From Pseudomonas alloputida (lineage in GTDB: Bacteria > Pseudomonadota > Gammaproteobacteria > Pseudomonadales > Pseudomonadaceae), in NCBI RefSeq assembly GCF_021283545.2, contig NZ_CP128540.1, forward strand, positions 1,461,501-1,525,500: 64,000 bases of DNA, given 5' to 3'. Below are positions 6,903 to 14,748 of the stretch, piece by piece. Under the pieces are notes generated by a model. It ran no database searches and was not told where the DNA came from. It saw only the letters and a program-made list of their open reading frames with translations. Positions within the stretch are counted from its first letter, which is position 1. Every line of letters begins with the position of its first letter. The position numbers were made by a program, and so were the translations under genes.

Positions 6903-7645
6903 ATCTGCCTTCTACCGCCTTCACCACCATGGACACCCCTGAGCTGCTGGCGCTCGTCAATGAAGCCCGCGCTGCGTTCGGCGAAGGGGCGGTCCGTCAT
7001 AACGATTTCGTTGCTCGCTGCAAGGATGAGCTCGACGGGGAGCACTACGAAACTTTCGTAGTGCAAAATTTGAACAACACGCAGTCCGAAGGGCTTCGAC
7101 TCACCGCTGACCAATGCAAGCTGGTCGCCATGCGCGAGTCGAAGGGCGTGCGCCGTCGCGTGCTTGCTCGACTGAACGAACTGGAGGGGCAGCAGGCCCG
7201 ACCGATGACCCAGGCCGAGCTCATTGCCGCCAGTGCGAACCAGCTGGTCGCCATCGAGCGGCAGCAGGCGGCCCACCAGGTGGCGCTGGAGCGCGTCGAA
7301 GATCGCACGACCAAGCTTGAACAGGTCCGCTATCTCGATTCCGTGCCCAGCGGCTTCGAGACCATCACCACGATCCGCGACCGCATCAACAATCGCCATG
7401 GCCTGCCGGCCTGGGTGGTCAACGCGGTGATGCGTGAAGTGTCAGGGGCACCGCTGCCATTTGCCATGGTGCGCAGCCGCCATTCCGACGAAGGGGGGCA
7501 GCCTTTCGCGATCTGGCCCAAGCCGGCAATCACGCGCCGATTTGACCAGTTCGTGGAGCAATGCGCGTACGTCACATCCGAGCGTGCAACCCATCCGGAG
7601 ATCCCACAAGGGCGATTCAAGATCAACCCGAGGGCGCCGCAATGA
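6899..7645 (+). CDS. Rha-like phage regulatory protein
   Basis: The protein has 248 residues. Residues about 10-100 (RHNDFVARCKDELDGEHYET, then a stretch ending LTADQCKLVAMRESKGVRRR) follow the Rha/Phage_pRha pattern of HNDFVxR near the start and a DxxKLVAMRES core. Rha proteins were first seen in lambdoid phages, where they interfere with growth in hosts lacking IHF. The C-terminal half (after a coiled-coil segment at about 115-145) has no family I can name. ATGA coupling at both ends. Confidence 0.72.
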   Translation: MNLPSTAFTTMDTPELLALVNEARAAFGEGAVRHNDFVARCKDELDGEHYETFVVQNLNNTQSEGLRLTADQCKLVAMRESKGVRRRVLARLNELEGQQARPMTQAELIAASANQLVAIERQQAAHQVALERVEDRTTKLEQVRYLDSVPSGFETITTIRDRINNRHGLPAWVVNAVMREVSGAPLPFAMVRSRHSDEGGQPFAIWPKPAITRRFDQFVEQCAYVTSERATHPEIPQGRFKINPRAPQ

Positions 7646-8166
7646 CCGACAACGTGATTCCTCTGTTCGGCCGGGAGCCCACCGATCCGGTGGTGATCAA
7701 CGAGGCGTATTTCGAACCATTGACCAACGACCAGCTCGCGTACCGGGCCTGGAACCACTGCGACCTGGCTGAGGAAATCTTCTTCTCGGATGAGGCAGAG
7801 GAAGACTCTCTGCGAGAAGCCAAGTTTGAAGTGCTCATGGCTCAGTGGGCTTTGCGGGTGCTGGTTCGGCGACTAACCGGGTTCCCTGCCCTTGAGCTTC
7901 GGGAGCAGGTGAACAAGGCGTTTCTTGAACGGCTTGCAATCGATCCGGACGGACTGGCTGCAGCGACTGAGCCCTGCGGCGGCGAATCGTTGGTGATGGA
8001 CCCATGGCCCAGTTACGCCGGGGCTCGAAATTTGCCTGAGCGCGAGCGGTGGGTGGTTTACAGCACAGCCAAGGCATATCGGGTCGCGCTGGAAGAGCAG
8101 GGCATCGCGGTGGCTGAACCCTACGACCAGTTTGTCCAGCGGATCACCGCTGAGTTGGAGATCTGA
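7642..8166 (+). CDS. Phage protein of unknown function
   Basis: The protein has 174 residues starting MTDNVIPLFGREPTDPVV, at an ATGA overlap with the upstream gene. The motif 'NVIPLFG' at the very N-terminus resembles short peptide starts seen in several phage proteins. The rest is helical and acidic. No known domain. Confidence 0.68.
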   Translation: MTDNVIPLFGREPTDPVVINEAYFEPLTNDQLAYRAWNHCDLAEEIFFSDEAEEDSLREAKFEVLMAQWALRVLVRRLTGFPALELREQVNKAFLERLAIDPDGLAAATEPCGGESLVMDPWPSYAGARNLPERERWVVYSTAKAYRVALEEQGIAVAEPYDQFVQRITAELEI

Positions 8167-8170
8167 ACCC

Positions 8171-8905
8171 ATGAGCATGGAATTGATGGTCAAGGCCATG
8201 AAGACCAAGGTCGGCAACCCGCTGCGCAAGCTGGTGCTGATCAAGCTGGCGGACAACGCCAGCGACCAGGGCGAGTGCTGGCCGTCTTATCAGCACATTG
8301 CCGATCAATGCGAGATCGCACGCTCGACCGTAAAAGCGCACATCCGCGAGCTTGAGAAAGCAGGTTTGGTGCGCCGAGAGTTTCGTCGTATTGGCGAACT
8401 GAACCAGTCGAACCTGTTTCACCTGAACCTACCTGATGGGGCGGGAGCTGCCCCAGTCGGTGGGGCGGCAGAAATCCTAGGTGGGGCGGGAGAAAACCCA
8501 GGGGGTGGGGCGGCAGCTGCCCCCAGAACCAGTCACCTTTCTGAACCAGTCAAGGAACCTAAACCTAAGTGCACTTCGGTGGCGGATGGGTTCGAGCAGT
8601 TCTGGAAGCTGTACCCGAAAAAGAAGAGCCGGAAGGACGCACTGAAGGCTTGGAGCAAGATCAACCCTGACGCAGAACTGCAGGCCGTGATGATCACCGC
8701 TCTGGCCCAGCACTGCGTGTCGCGGGATTGGACCAAGAATGCCGGCCAGTACGTGCCGATGGCCTCCACCTGGCTCAACGGCGAGCGCTGGCACGACGTT
8801 CTGCAACCAGCTGGCGCAGCTGCCCAAGGCAGCGCATTCAACAACCTTCCGCAGCACACCGATGACATGTACCAGGAGAGCCACGATGGCCGCTCGAATT
8901 TCTGA
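8171..8905 (+). CDS. O-like phage replication initiation protein
   Basis: The protein has 244 residues. Residues 10-75 are a winged HTH of the HTH_36 type (GNPLRKLVLIKLADNASDQG, then IADQCEIARSTVKAHIRELE). A Gly/Ala linker follows (about residues 88-117), then a C-terminal helical domain (FEQFWKLYPKKKSRKDALKA). This is the layout of phage O/helicase-loader partner proteins. It lies directly before the DnaC-like and DnaB-like genes. The linker is encoded by a DNA repeat array that may be the replication origin. Confidence 0.82.
   Translation: MSMELMVKAMKTKVGNPLRKLVLIKLADNASDQGECWPSYQHIADQCEIARSTVKAHIRELEKAGLVRREFRRIGELNQSNLFHLNLPDGAGAAPVGGAAEILGGAGENPGGGAAAAPRTSHLSEPVKEPKPKCTSVADGFEQFWKLYPKKKSRKDALKAWSKINPDAELQAVMITALAQHCVSRDWTKNAGQYVPMASTWLNGERWHDVLQPAGAAAQGSAFNNLPQHTDDMYQESHDGRSNF
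8437..8516 (+). repeat. Four direct repeats in the O-like gene, candidate origin iterons
   Basis: TGGGGCGGSAG occurs at 8437-8447, 8461-8471, 8482-8492 and 8506-8516, with steps of 24, 21 and 24 bp. An 11-bp direct repeat CTGAACCAGTC flanks the array at 8399-8409 and 8541-8551, and the sequence after it is AT-richer. In lambda the O-binding iterons lie at the same place, inside gene O between its two domains. Confidence 0.65.
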
Positions 8906-9686
8906 TCTTTTCCACCGTCGCCCCTTCATGCGCATCTTCTCCGGCGAGTGCGCCGTGCACGGCCAGGTCGACATGACCGAAGTCGAGCAGCTGGACGGCT
9001 CGATGCTGGCGCGTGGCTGCAAGCGCTGCGCCTGGGAGGCATTGCACACCACGCGTCGCGACTCGGCTGAGCGCGCTCTGGCCACCGCCCAGCACAAAGT
9101 AGAGAAAGCCAACGAGGCCTTGATCGCTGCCGGTATCACGCCTCGCTTTGCTGGCGCGACCTTCGACAACTACCAGGTCGATGGAGACCCGCAGCGCAAG
9201 GCACTGGCGAAATGTCGGGCGTATGCTGAGCAGTTCCCGGCCAACTACCGCGCTGGCCGGTGCCTGCTGCTGACCGGCAACGTCGGTTGCGGCAAGACCC
9301 ACCTGGGCAGCGCAATCGTCCGCGCGGTGGTGGCCGACCGCGGCGAGGCGCTGATCATTCCGGCTGGCGACATCGTGAGCATTGCCCGTGCGTCGATGAC
9401 GCCTGGCTCTGGCTACACCGACCGTGACGTGGCAGTCCATCTTGGCGGCCTGGACCTGCTGGTGATCGATGAGATCGGTGCGCAGAAGGGCAGCGAGTAC
9501 GAGCTGGGCCTGCTGCACAGCATCATCGACCGCCGGTATCAGTCCGTGCTGCCGACTGTGGTGATCAGCAACTTGAACGCTGACGGCCTCAAATCCTACA
9601 TTGGCGAACGCGCCCTTGACCGATTGCGTCAGAACGGCGGGCAGCAAGTCGGGTTCACTTGGGAATCGAAGAGGGCTGCGGCATGA
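8886..9686 (+). CDS. DnaC-like helicase loader ATPase
   Basis: The protein has 266 residues. An N-terminal Cys/His cluster (C-x2-H near residue 20 and CKRC near residue 48) precedes an AAA+ core. The core has Walker A GNVGCGKTH and Walker B LDLLVIDEIG. DnaC-type proteins load the replicative helicase. The ATG at 8886 follows AGGAG eight bases upstream and overlaps the end of the O-like gene by 20 bases. Confidence 0.93.
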   Translation: MAARISDLFHRRPFMRIFSGECAVHGQVDMTEVEQLDGSMLARGCKRCAWEALHTTRRDSAERALATAQHKVEKANEALIAAGITPRFAGATFDNYQVDGDPQRKALAKCRAYAEQFPANYRAGRCLLLTGNVGCGKTHLGSAIVRAVVADRGEALIIPAGDIVSIARASMTPGSGYTDRDVAVHLGGLDLLVIDEIGAQKGSEYELGLLHSIIDRRYQSVLPTVVISNLNADGLKSYIGERALDRLRQNGGQQVGFTWESKRAAA

Positions 9687-11065
9687 GGGCTCTCTACAGC
9701 GACGAGGCTGAGCACGGGGTGCTTGGTGCGGTCATTTACGCTTCGCTGCAGCAAGACGAAGGCCTGGTCGAGGACATGCTCGGCCAGATGACCTCGGCCG
9801 ACTTCTATCACGCCGACAATGCGGCCCTGTTCGAGGCCATGCTGGAGTGCCGCGAGCAAGCCATGCCCATCGATCCGGTGACCTTGGGGGCAGTTCAACG
9901 GCTGCTCCCGGGTGGCGACAACGTCATGGCCTATGCCGCTGAGCTGGCCAGCAAGGTGCCTTCTCTGGCCAACTGGAAGGCCTACGCTAAGCATGTCAAG
10001 GAATGGGGCGTGATTCGGCGCATTCTTGACGTGGCAGGCGGCGCGCAGGAAATGGTGCAGGCCGGGGCACCTACCGGCGAAGTAATCGCCGCTGCCCAGC
10101 AGGCCATAGCAGACCTGCGCAATCTTGATGGCGAGGCCAAGGGTTACAAGCGGCTGGATCAATGGATGGGAGATGCCGCCGACCTGGTGGATGAAAAGCA
10201 TCGAGGGGTGGCGCCGAAGTGGCCCTCCACGGGGCTCGAAAAGCTGGATGAGCTGGTCCAAGGCCTTCGCCCGAAGAAGGTGACCGTAATCGCCGGCCTG
10301 CCGGGCAGTGGCAAGACCACCCTGGCCCTGCAGATCGCACAGCACAACGCCGTCAAGGAGCGGAAGCCGTGGCTGGTGTTCTCCATCGAAATGCCCGGCG
10401 AAGAACTGGGGCTGCGCGCTATCGCCTCGCTTGGAGGGGTGGCTCTGCACAAGCTGGATAACCCGGCCCAGATGCGCGAAGACGACTGGGCCAGGATGAG
10501 CGGTGCCGTAGGATTGGCCCTGGAAGCCCCGCTCTTCGTCTGTGACGACCCGGTGCAGACGCCGTCCACTATTCGCGCCACGGCTCGGCAGTGCCAGCGC
10601 GAGCACGGACTGGCCGGCATCGTGGTCGACTACCTGACCCTGGTGCGCAGCGAGCGTGGTGGCCGATCTCGTACCGAGGAAGTGGGCAAGATCAGCAAGG
10701 CCCTGCTGCAGCTGGCCAAGGAAATGGCCATCCCGGTCATTGAGCTGGCCCAGCTGAACCGTGACTCAACCAAGCGCCCTGGGAAGAAGCCCCAATCCAG
10801 CGACCTGCGCGACTCTGGTGAGATCGAGGCCGACGCCAGCTGCATCCTGATGGTGCATCGCGACATGGATACGGAGCAGGGCCAGAACGGTCTCACGGAG
10901 ATCCTGATGACCAAGTGTCGCCATGCGCGGGTTGGCAGCTGCATCGTCCAGCAGGAGGGGCAGTATGGCCGTTTCGCCACCTACGCCGGTTCGCTGCCCA
11001 GCGATGATGAGGTCGAGGCTGGGCGTGGCAGCTACGCCCAGCGCTACAAGGGGGCCGACCTGTGA
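9683..11065 (+). CDS. DnaB-like replicative helicase
   Basis: The protein has 460 residues. The N-terminal DnaB domain starts LYSDEAEHGVLGAV. The C-terminal RecA-like domain has Walker A VIAGLPGSGKTTLALQ and the H4-type segment VIELAQLNRDS followed by DLRDSGEIEADA. It unwinds DNA at the phage fork. Start at an ATGA overlap with the loader gene. Confidence 0.95.
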   Translation: MRALYSDEAEHGVLGAVIYASLQQDEGLVEDMLGQMTSADFYHADNAALFEAMLECREQAMPIDPVTLGAVQRLLPGGDNVMAYAAELASKVPSLANWKAYAKHVKEWGVIRRILDVAGGAQEMVQAGAPTGEVIAAAQQAIADLRNLDGEAKGYKRLDQWMGDAADLVDEKHRGVAPKWPSTGLEKLDELVQGLRPKKVTVIAGLPGSGKTTLALQIAQHNAVKERKPWLVFSIEMPGEELGLRAIASLGGVALHKLDNPAQMREDDWARMSGAVGLALEAPLFVCDDPVQTPSTIRATARQCQREHGLAGIVVDYLTLVRSERGGRSRTEEVGKISKALLQLAKEMAIPVIELAQLNRDSTKRPGKKPQSSDLRDSGEIEADASCILMVHRDMDTEQGQNGLTEILMTKCRHARVGSCIVQQEGQYGRFATYAGSLPSDDEVEAGRGSYAQRYKGADL

Positions 11066-11406
11066 CCGAGCCAATCAAGATGGCGCCATGCCCATTCTGC
11101 GAAGGTCCGCCCTGCATCACGGCCAAGGATGAAGCCGGTACCGAAATTTCTGAGGGCCACACCTTCGACCCCTCTGACGAGTTCCCGATGGTCTCGGCGC
11201 ACGTCTGGTGCCACGACTGCGGCGCGCAGGGGCCGAACATCGACACGCTGACCCTGGGCTCGTTCGAGTGCCTGTATGACCTGCAGGTGGCGGATGTGAT
11301 GCGGATCGCTGTCGAGAGCTGGAACAACCGCCACGCGAAGGCCCGCGCCTGCTATGACGTTGGCGATCAGAAGGGCCTGAACCTATGGCCGAGGAGGGAC
11401 GCATGA
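11062..11406 (+). CDS. Lar-like zinc-binding protein
   Basis: The protein has 114 residues with start GTG at 11062 (GTGA overlap). CPFCEG near the N-terminus, WCHDCGAQGP in the middle and AVESWNNRHA near the end form the Lar_restr_allev pattern. Lar of Rac prophage relieves type I restriction by affecting the host modification activity. Whether this one does so is not shown by sequence. It is longer than Lar-type domains by an insertion with EGHTFDPSDEFPM. Confidence 0.78.
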   Translation: MTEPIKMAPCPFCEGPPCITAKDEAGTEISEGHTFDPSDEFPMVSAHVWCHDCGAQGPNIDTLTLGSFECLYDLQVADVMRIAVESWNNRHAKARACYDVGDQKGLNLWPRRDA

Positions 11407-12737
11407 GCGACACCAAGACCCTCACCGTTACCCTCAGTGACGCGGAGATCCGCCGGCACGCTGCTGGTGAGGTCTTCCAGCTGCGCGACACCCGCCACCG
11501 GGAGTTGCGGTTCCGTTTCTCGACTGTGGACCGTTCCCGCGGCGCCTGGCACGTCGTGGTGCGTGGGCGCTGGGGCAAGGCTGGCGATTACCCGGGCATC
11601 AACACCAAGACCATGCTGACCACGCTGCCAGCGATCCTGGCTCGTCGTGCCGCCGATGCCGACGCCAAGTCCACCACCACCAGCTGGGCCACGGTGGGCG
11701 ATGTGCTGGCGTGGTACCGCGATCGGATGAACCGTGACCGTGGCCTGTCGGCCAAACGCAAGGCCAGCGCCAAGTCAGCGCTTGATCGCCACCTGGTGCC
11801 GCGCCTTGGTGACTTGCCGCTGGTCGAGACCAACAAGCAGGCGATCGACCAGCGCCTGATGTGGCCGCTGCAGGAGCGCTATGCCCTGTCCTTCGTGCGC
11901 TCGGTCTACGGCGTCCTTTCGGTCGCGTTTCGCCAGGCCCTGCGTCTGGACATGCTGCCAGCCAATCCCATGGCCTCGCTGAAGTTCACCGACTTCGTGC
12001 GAACCCGGATCAGGCCGCGACCGGCGCGACTGCGCGGGGATGATGTGCCGGCCCTGCTGGCGGTGATGGCCGAGCGCTTCGAGGTGGAGCCGGCGGGCTG
12101 CATGCTGGCCCTGATGATGCTGTGCCACGGTTCGCGGCTGGGTGAGACCCGGCTGGCGCGCTGGCGCAATGTCAACCTTGAGTCGAGGCGCTGGTTCATC
12201 CCGGCGGGTGACACGAAGACCAAGGCCGAGCACACGCTGCCGCTGACCGCCCAGGCTTGCGCACTGCTCCGCCGGTACCAGCGCCTGCAGGCCGCCCAGG
12301 GTTACACCGGCCTGCTGTTGTTCCCGGGCAGCCACGGTGCACCGCTGAGCCCGAGCAAGGCCAACACCTTGTTCACCGATCTGGCCAAGGGCGAGTGGTC
12401 AAGCCATGACCTGCGCAAGGTGGCCCGCACAGCGTGGACCGACCTCGGCGTGGATTACATGGTGGGCGAGCTGCTGCTGAACCACGCCATGAAGGATCTC
12501 GACGCCACCTACATCCACACCACGGCCGAAGGGCTGAAGCGTCAGGCTCTGGAGGCCTGGCACCAGCACCTCGACGGGCAGGGGTTCGCCGTCATTCACA
12601 CCGAGACATTGCTGGGACAGAAAACCGGGCCTGTAGCCGTTGACGCCACTACCTGGGCGGGTTGCGGCACCTCACAGCATCCATCCCAAGGGAGGATGTT
12701 TAATCAAAAATTCAAGCGAGGAGATGGCCATGAGTAA
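11403..12737 (+). CDS. Tyrosine recombinase encoded in the replication operon
   Basis: The protein has 444 residues. It carries an N-terminal SAM-like core-binding domain and a catalytic domain with R in HGSRLGETRLARW, H-x2-R in SSHDLRKVARTAW, and H and Y in LLNHAMKDLDATYIHTTAEG. All key residues are present. It starts with an ATGA overlap and is followed closely by other early genes, unlike a usual integrase next to attL. It could be the integrase, a resolvase for phage multimers, or a second recombinase. The integrase of this tRNA-Ser integrated phage is expected left of the window. Confidence 0.9.
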   Translation: MSDTKTLTVTLSDAEIRRHAAGEVFQLRDTRHRELRFRFSTVDRSRGAWHVVVRGRWGKAGDYPGINTKTMLTTLPAILARRAADADAKSTTTSWATVGDVLAWYRDRMNRDRGLSAKRKASAKSALDRHLVPRLGDLPLVETNKQAIDQRLMWPLQERYALSFVRSVYGVLSVAFRQALRLDMLPANPMASLKFTDFVRTRIRPRPARLRGDDVPALLAVMAERFEVEPAGCMLALMMLCHGSRLGETRLARWRNVNLESRRWFIPAGDTKTKAEHTLPLTAQACALLRRYQRLQAAQGYTGLLLFPGSHGAPLSPSKANTLFTDLAKGEWSSHDLRKVARTAWTDLGVDYMVGELLLNHAMKDLDATYIHTTAEGLKRQALEAWHQHLDGQGFAVIHTETLLGQKTGPVAVDATTWAGCGTSQHPSQGRMFNQKFKRGDGHE

Positions 12738-13017
12738 CGTCGCTGCGGTCATGCCGCACAAGATCCTGACCCCGGTGGAGCGGGAATTTCTAAAGAAGGG
12801 CAACCGCATGATGCTGGACAAGCCCAATGGCCGTATGGGCGCTGCTGCTCTGATGGACATCGTGGTGGACTGGCTTGGTTCGCGGGCCAGCCATGGCTTT
12901 GAGCAGTACGCCAAGGCCTGGATCATCCAAGGTGGGGCCAAGAACAAGCACGCCTATATGCTGCTGTGCGAACTGTTCGGCCTAGACACCGACCCAACGC
13001 CCCGGAGGGCTGCATGA
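12730..13017 (+). CDS. Phage protein of unknown function
   Basis: The protein has 95 residues. The ATG at 12730 has GGAG six bases upstream; the ATG at 12724 is too close to it. The start overlaps the end of the recombinase gene. The sequence (LTPVEREFLKKGNRMMLDKP, then GFEQYAKAWIIQGGAKNK) is helical with no domain I recognise. It overlaps the Q gene by ATGA. Confidence 0.65.
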   Translation: MSNVAAVMPHKILTPVEREFLKKGNRMMLDKPNGRMGAAALMDIVVDWLGSRASHGFEQYAKAWIIQGGAKNKHAYMLLCELFGLDTDPTPRRAA

Positions 13018-13403
13018 AGAAACGAACCTACGTGGACAAGGCCCTCGGCGACACTGAGTACATGCTTGAGCAGTGGGGTTGGTGGCGGATGTGCGAGATG
13101 GGGGTACCTCGCTACGTGTCACCGCTATACGCGCTTATGCGCGACAACGTGCCCAGCGAGGGCGGTATTCGGCAGCACGTCATCACCGACGATCTGGCGC
13201 TGATCATCGATGGCGCCGTGGCCAGGCTGACAAAGCGCAACCAGCAGATGGGTGACTTTGTGTGGGCCTACTACGGCTCAAAGCACCCGGCTATGCGAGT
13301 CGGAAGGGAGGCGGGCATGTCTGAGCGAAAGGCAAGGGAGATTATCAAGGCTGGTGTGGCATGGATCGATTGCGCGCTCGAAGAAATCCGAGTGGCTGCG
13401 TAA
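13014..13403 (+). CDS. Antitermination protein Q family
   Basis: The protein has 129 residues. The segments LEQWGWWRMCEMGVPRYVSP, TDDLALIIDGAVARL and the C-terminal HTH-like AGMSERKAREIIKAGVAWID follow the Phage_antitermQ family. Q modifies RNA polymerase at the late promoter so that it reads through terminators. It is the last gene before a strong terminator (13478-13507) and the late genes, the position of Q in lambda. Confidence 0.85.
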   Translation: MKKRTYVDKALGDTEYMLEQWGWWRMCEMGVPRYVSPLYALMRDNVPSEGGIRQHVITDDLALIIDGAVARLTKRNQQMGDFVWAYYGSKHPAMRVGREAGMSERKAREIIKAGVAWIDCALEEIRVAA

Positions 13404-13477
13404 AAAGTTCTATGCGGGCGGATAAACACCTGTTTTCATAGCAGCGTGTCCAGCTTGCAAGCAACGTGACACCTACA

Positions 13478-13507
13478 AACCCTAGCTATCTCGCTGGGGT
13501 TTTTTTA
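13478..13507 (+). terminator. Late-region terminator downstream of Q
   Basis: AACCCTAGC and GCTGGGGTT form a stem with one mismatch, followed by T6. The 75 bases between Q and this hairpin should hold the late promoter, as for lambda pR' and tR'; I see no convincing -10/-35 pair there. Q would be needed to pass it. Confidence 0.8.
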
Positions 13508-13593
13508 TTGGTTTTTTGTAGCGCAGCGGAACGAATTGATGGCACTCTGATTCTGATAGCTTTCTGAGAAAAAACCATCAGGACTCCGTGATC

Positions 13594-14103
13594 ATGAAAA
13601 AAATTATCGCTGCTGCCGTGTTTTCACTTTTGGCCTCTGGAGCCCAAGCCGCTGATCTATCCGGCGCTATCGGTGCTACAAGCCAGGGCGGCTTGACCGC
13701 TCGTGCAGCAGTAGGCTTTAACTGGGATAAGAGCTGGTTAGAAAGCAGCACTGGCCGCCTAACCGGTTATTGGGATGCTGGCTACACCTATTGGGAAGCT
13801 GGGGACGCTTCCGGTGGAGCCCACTCGCTGTCATTCTCCCCTGTGTTCGTTTACGAGTTTGGCAACGGCAACGTTAAACCCTTCATCGAAGCCGGTATCG
13901 GTGTTGCGGTGTTCTCTGGCACTTCCGCAGGTGACCAGAATTTTGGATCGTCCTTCAACTTTGAAGATCGCATTGGGGCAGGCTTGAAGATCGGCGAGAC
14001 GCAAAAGGTTGGCATCCGAGCGATCCACTATTCCAACGCTGGCATCAAGCAACCGAACGACGGCATCGAGTCATACTCGCTGTTCTACAGCCACCGAATT
14101 TGA
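13594..14103 (+). CDS. pagL: PagL-type lipid A 3-O-deacylase
   Basis: The protein has 169 residues with a Sec signal peptide (MKKIIAAAVFSLLASGAQA, cut before ADLSG) and the outer-membrane beta-barrel of PagL. It shares long stretches with P. aeruginosa PagL, such as STGRLTGYWDAGYTYWE and HYSNAGIKQPNDGIES. The latter holds the triad His145, Ser147 and Glu159 with the right spacing. PagL removes the 3-linked acyl chain of lipid A. The gene lies between two terminators (13478-13507 and 14120-14144), so it probably has its own promoter and is expressed in the lysogen. A GTG two codons upstream is a possible start. Confidence 0.95.
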   Translation: MKKIIAAAVFSLLASGAQAADLSGAIGATSQGGLTARAAVGFNWDKSWLESSTGRLTGYWDAGYTYWEAGDASGGAHSLSFSPVFVYEFGNGNVKPFIEAGIGVAVFSGTSAGDQNFGSSFNFEDRIGAGLKIGETQKVGIRAIHYSNAGIKQPNDGIESYSLFYSHRI

Positions 14104-14119
14104 AGGCTTTCCCCCTCTT

Positions 14120-14144
14120 GCCCGCTCAGTGCGGGCTTTTTTTT
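14120..14144 (+). terminator. Terminator after pagL
   Basis: GCCCGC TCAGT GCGGGC is followed by eight T residues, 16 bases after the pagL stop. Confidence 0.92.
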
Positions 14145-14217
14145 ATGTTGTTGATCTGCGGCTTTTATCTCCGGGCTGACTCATTGAGTATTAGCCGCTC
14201 CTGGCAGGAGTGATGAC

Positions 14218-14325
14218 ATGCCTAAAGTTTTTGTGAGAACATCGAATTCCGAGCTTTTGCATAGCCGTAGCAGTCTATGTTGGCTAGTTCGGAATACCCG
14301 GTCGCGAGGCCGGGTTTTTCATTGA
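14218..14325 (+). CDS. Possible 35-residue protein, doubtful
   Basis: The ATG at 14218 has AGGAG eight bases upstream and opens 35 codons (MPKVFVRTSNSELLHSRS onward). Its last third runs through the hairpin at 14296-14320, which argues against a conserved protein. It could be a leader peptide over an attenuator-like terminator. Otherwise the stretch 14145-14367 holds only terminators. Confidence 0.25.
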   Translation: MPKVFVRTSNSELLHSRSSLCWLVRNTRSRGRVFH

Positions 14326-14354
14326 AGCCTCGGGACCTGCCGGGGCTTTCTTCG
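14296..14354 (+). terminator. Two tandem terminator hairpins
   Basis: ACCCGG TCGCGAGG CCGGGT followed by TTTTC ends near 14320. AGCCTCGG GACCTG CCGGGGCT followed by TTCTT ends near 14354. A GGAGG and an ATG (14368) follow at once, as at the other late-region hairpins. Confidence 0.75.
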
Positions 14355-14367
14355 TTCTGGAGGATGC

Positions 14368-14676
14368 ATGGAAAAGCTACAACTCGACGTAGAGGTTGAG
14401 GACGCCGCTGATTTCCTGCGCCCTCTGGCTGAGGCGCTCAGGTCACTTGAAAAGTTTCCCGAGTTGCCGCTGCAGGTCTTTCGTGACCTTGTCGCCAACA
14501 GCCTTCACGAGCTTTCCGTAAGTCTCGACAGCACCGCACTTGCCGCAGGTGATCTTCGAGTTGTTGTTCGGCCTAGACGGAATATCGAACTTGTCACTGC
14601 CGCACTTCGCGCACTTGAGGGTTACATTCATCGTTTTTCGCTCCCTGAAAAGTTTTGGATGGAAGCCCGACGATAG
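14368..14676 (+). CDS. Alternative plus-strand frame opposite the zinc ribbon gene
   Basis: This 102-codon frame begins 14 bases after a terminator, behind GGAGG, the same junction seen before many late genes. Its first 25 residues (MEKLQLDVEVEDAADFLRPL) lie outside the opposing gene and look protein-like. The remainder is the complement of the zinc ribbon coding region. It may be real, a fossil, or chance. Confidence 0.3.
   Translation: MEKLQLDVEVEDAADFLRPLAEALRSLEKFPELPLQVFRDLVANSLHELSVSLDSTALAAGDLRVVVRPRRNIELVTAALRALEGYIHRFSLPEKFWMEARR
14443..14631 (-). CDS. Zinc ribbon protein, ECs_2282-like
   Basis: The protein has 62 residues. The ATG at 14631 follows GGGAG nine bases upstream. CAKCGSDKF and CGKCGAVETYG provide two Cys pairs of a zinc ribbon, followed by a basic helix (KLVKAVGDKVTKDLQRQLGK). 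It resembles a short putative zinc-binding protein family known from E. coli prophages (ECs_2282 family). It points against the late operon, so it may be expressed from its own promoter in the lysogen. Confidence 0.72.
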   Translation of the reverse strand: MNVTLKCAKCGSDKFDIPSRPNNNSKITCGKCGAVETYGKLVKAVGDKVTKDLQRQLGKLFK

Positions 14677-14702
14677 CACGTAGCCACCTTTTTCTCGTAC
14701 TC

Positions 14703-14736
14703 GAGGGCTCGCCATTTCGGCGGGCCCTCTTGTTTC
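14703..14736 (+). terminator. Hairpin before the holin gene
   Basis: GAGGGCTCGCC ATTTC GGCGGGCCCTC is followed by TTGTTT. The holin RBS (CCGGAG) and ATG come directly after. It may end transcription in the lysogen. Confidence 0.65.
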
Positions 14737-14748
14737 CGGAGCACCCCT

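Noticed and set aside
13404..13477. Late promoter before the terminator
   Set aside because: One is expected from the Q position, but no -35/-10 pair with usual spacing is convincing, so it is not listed as a feature.
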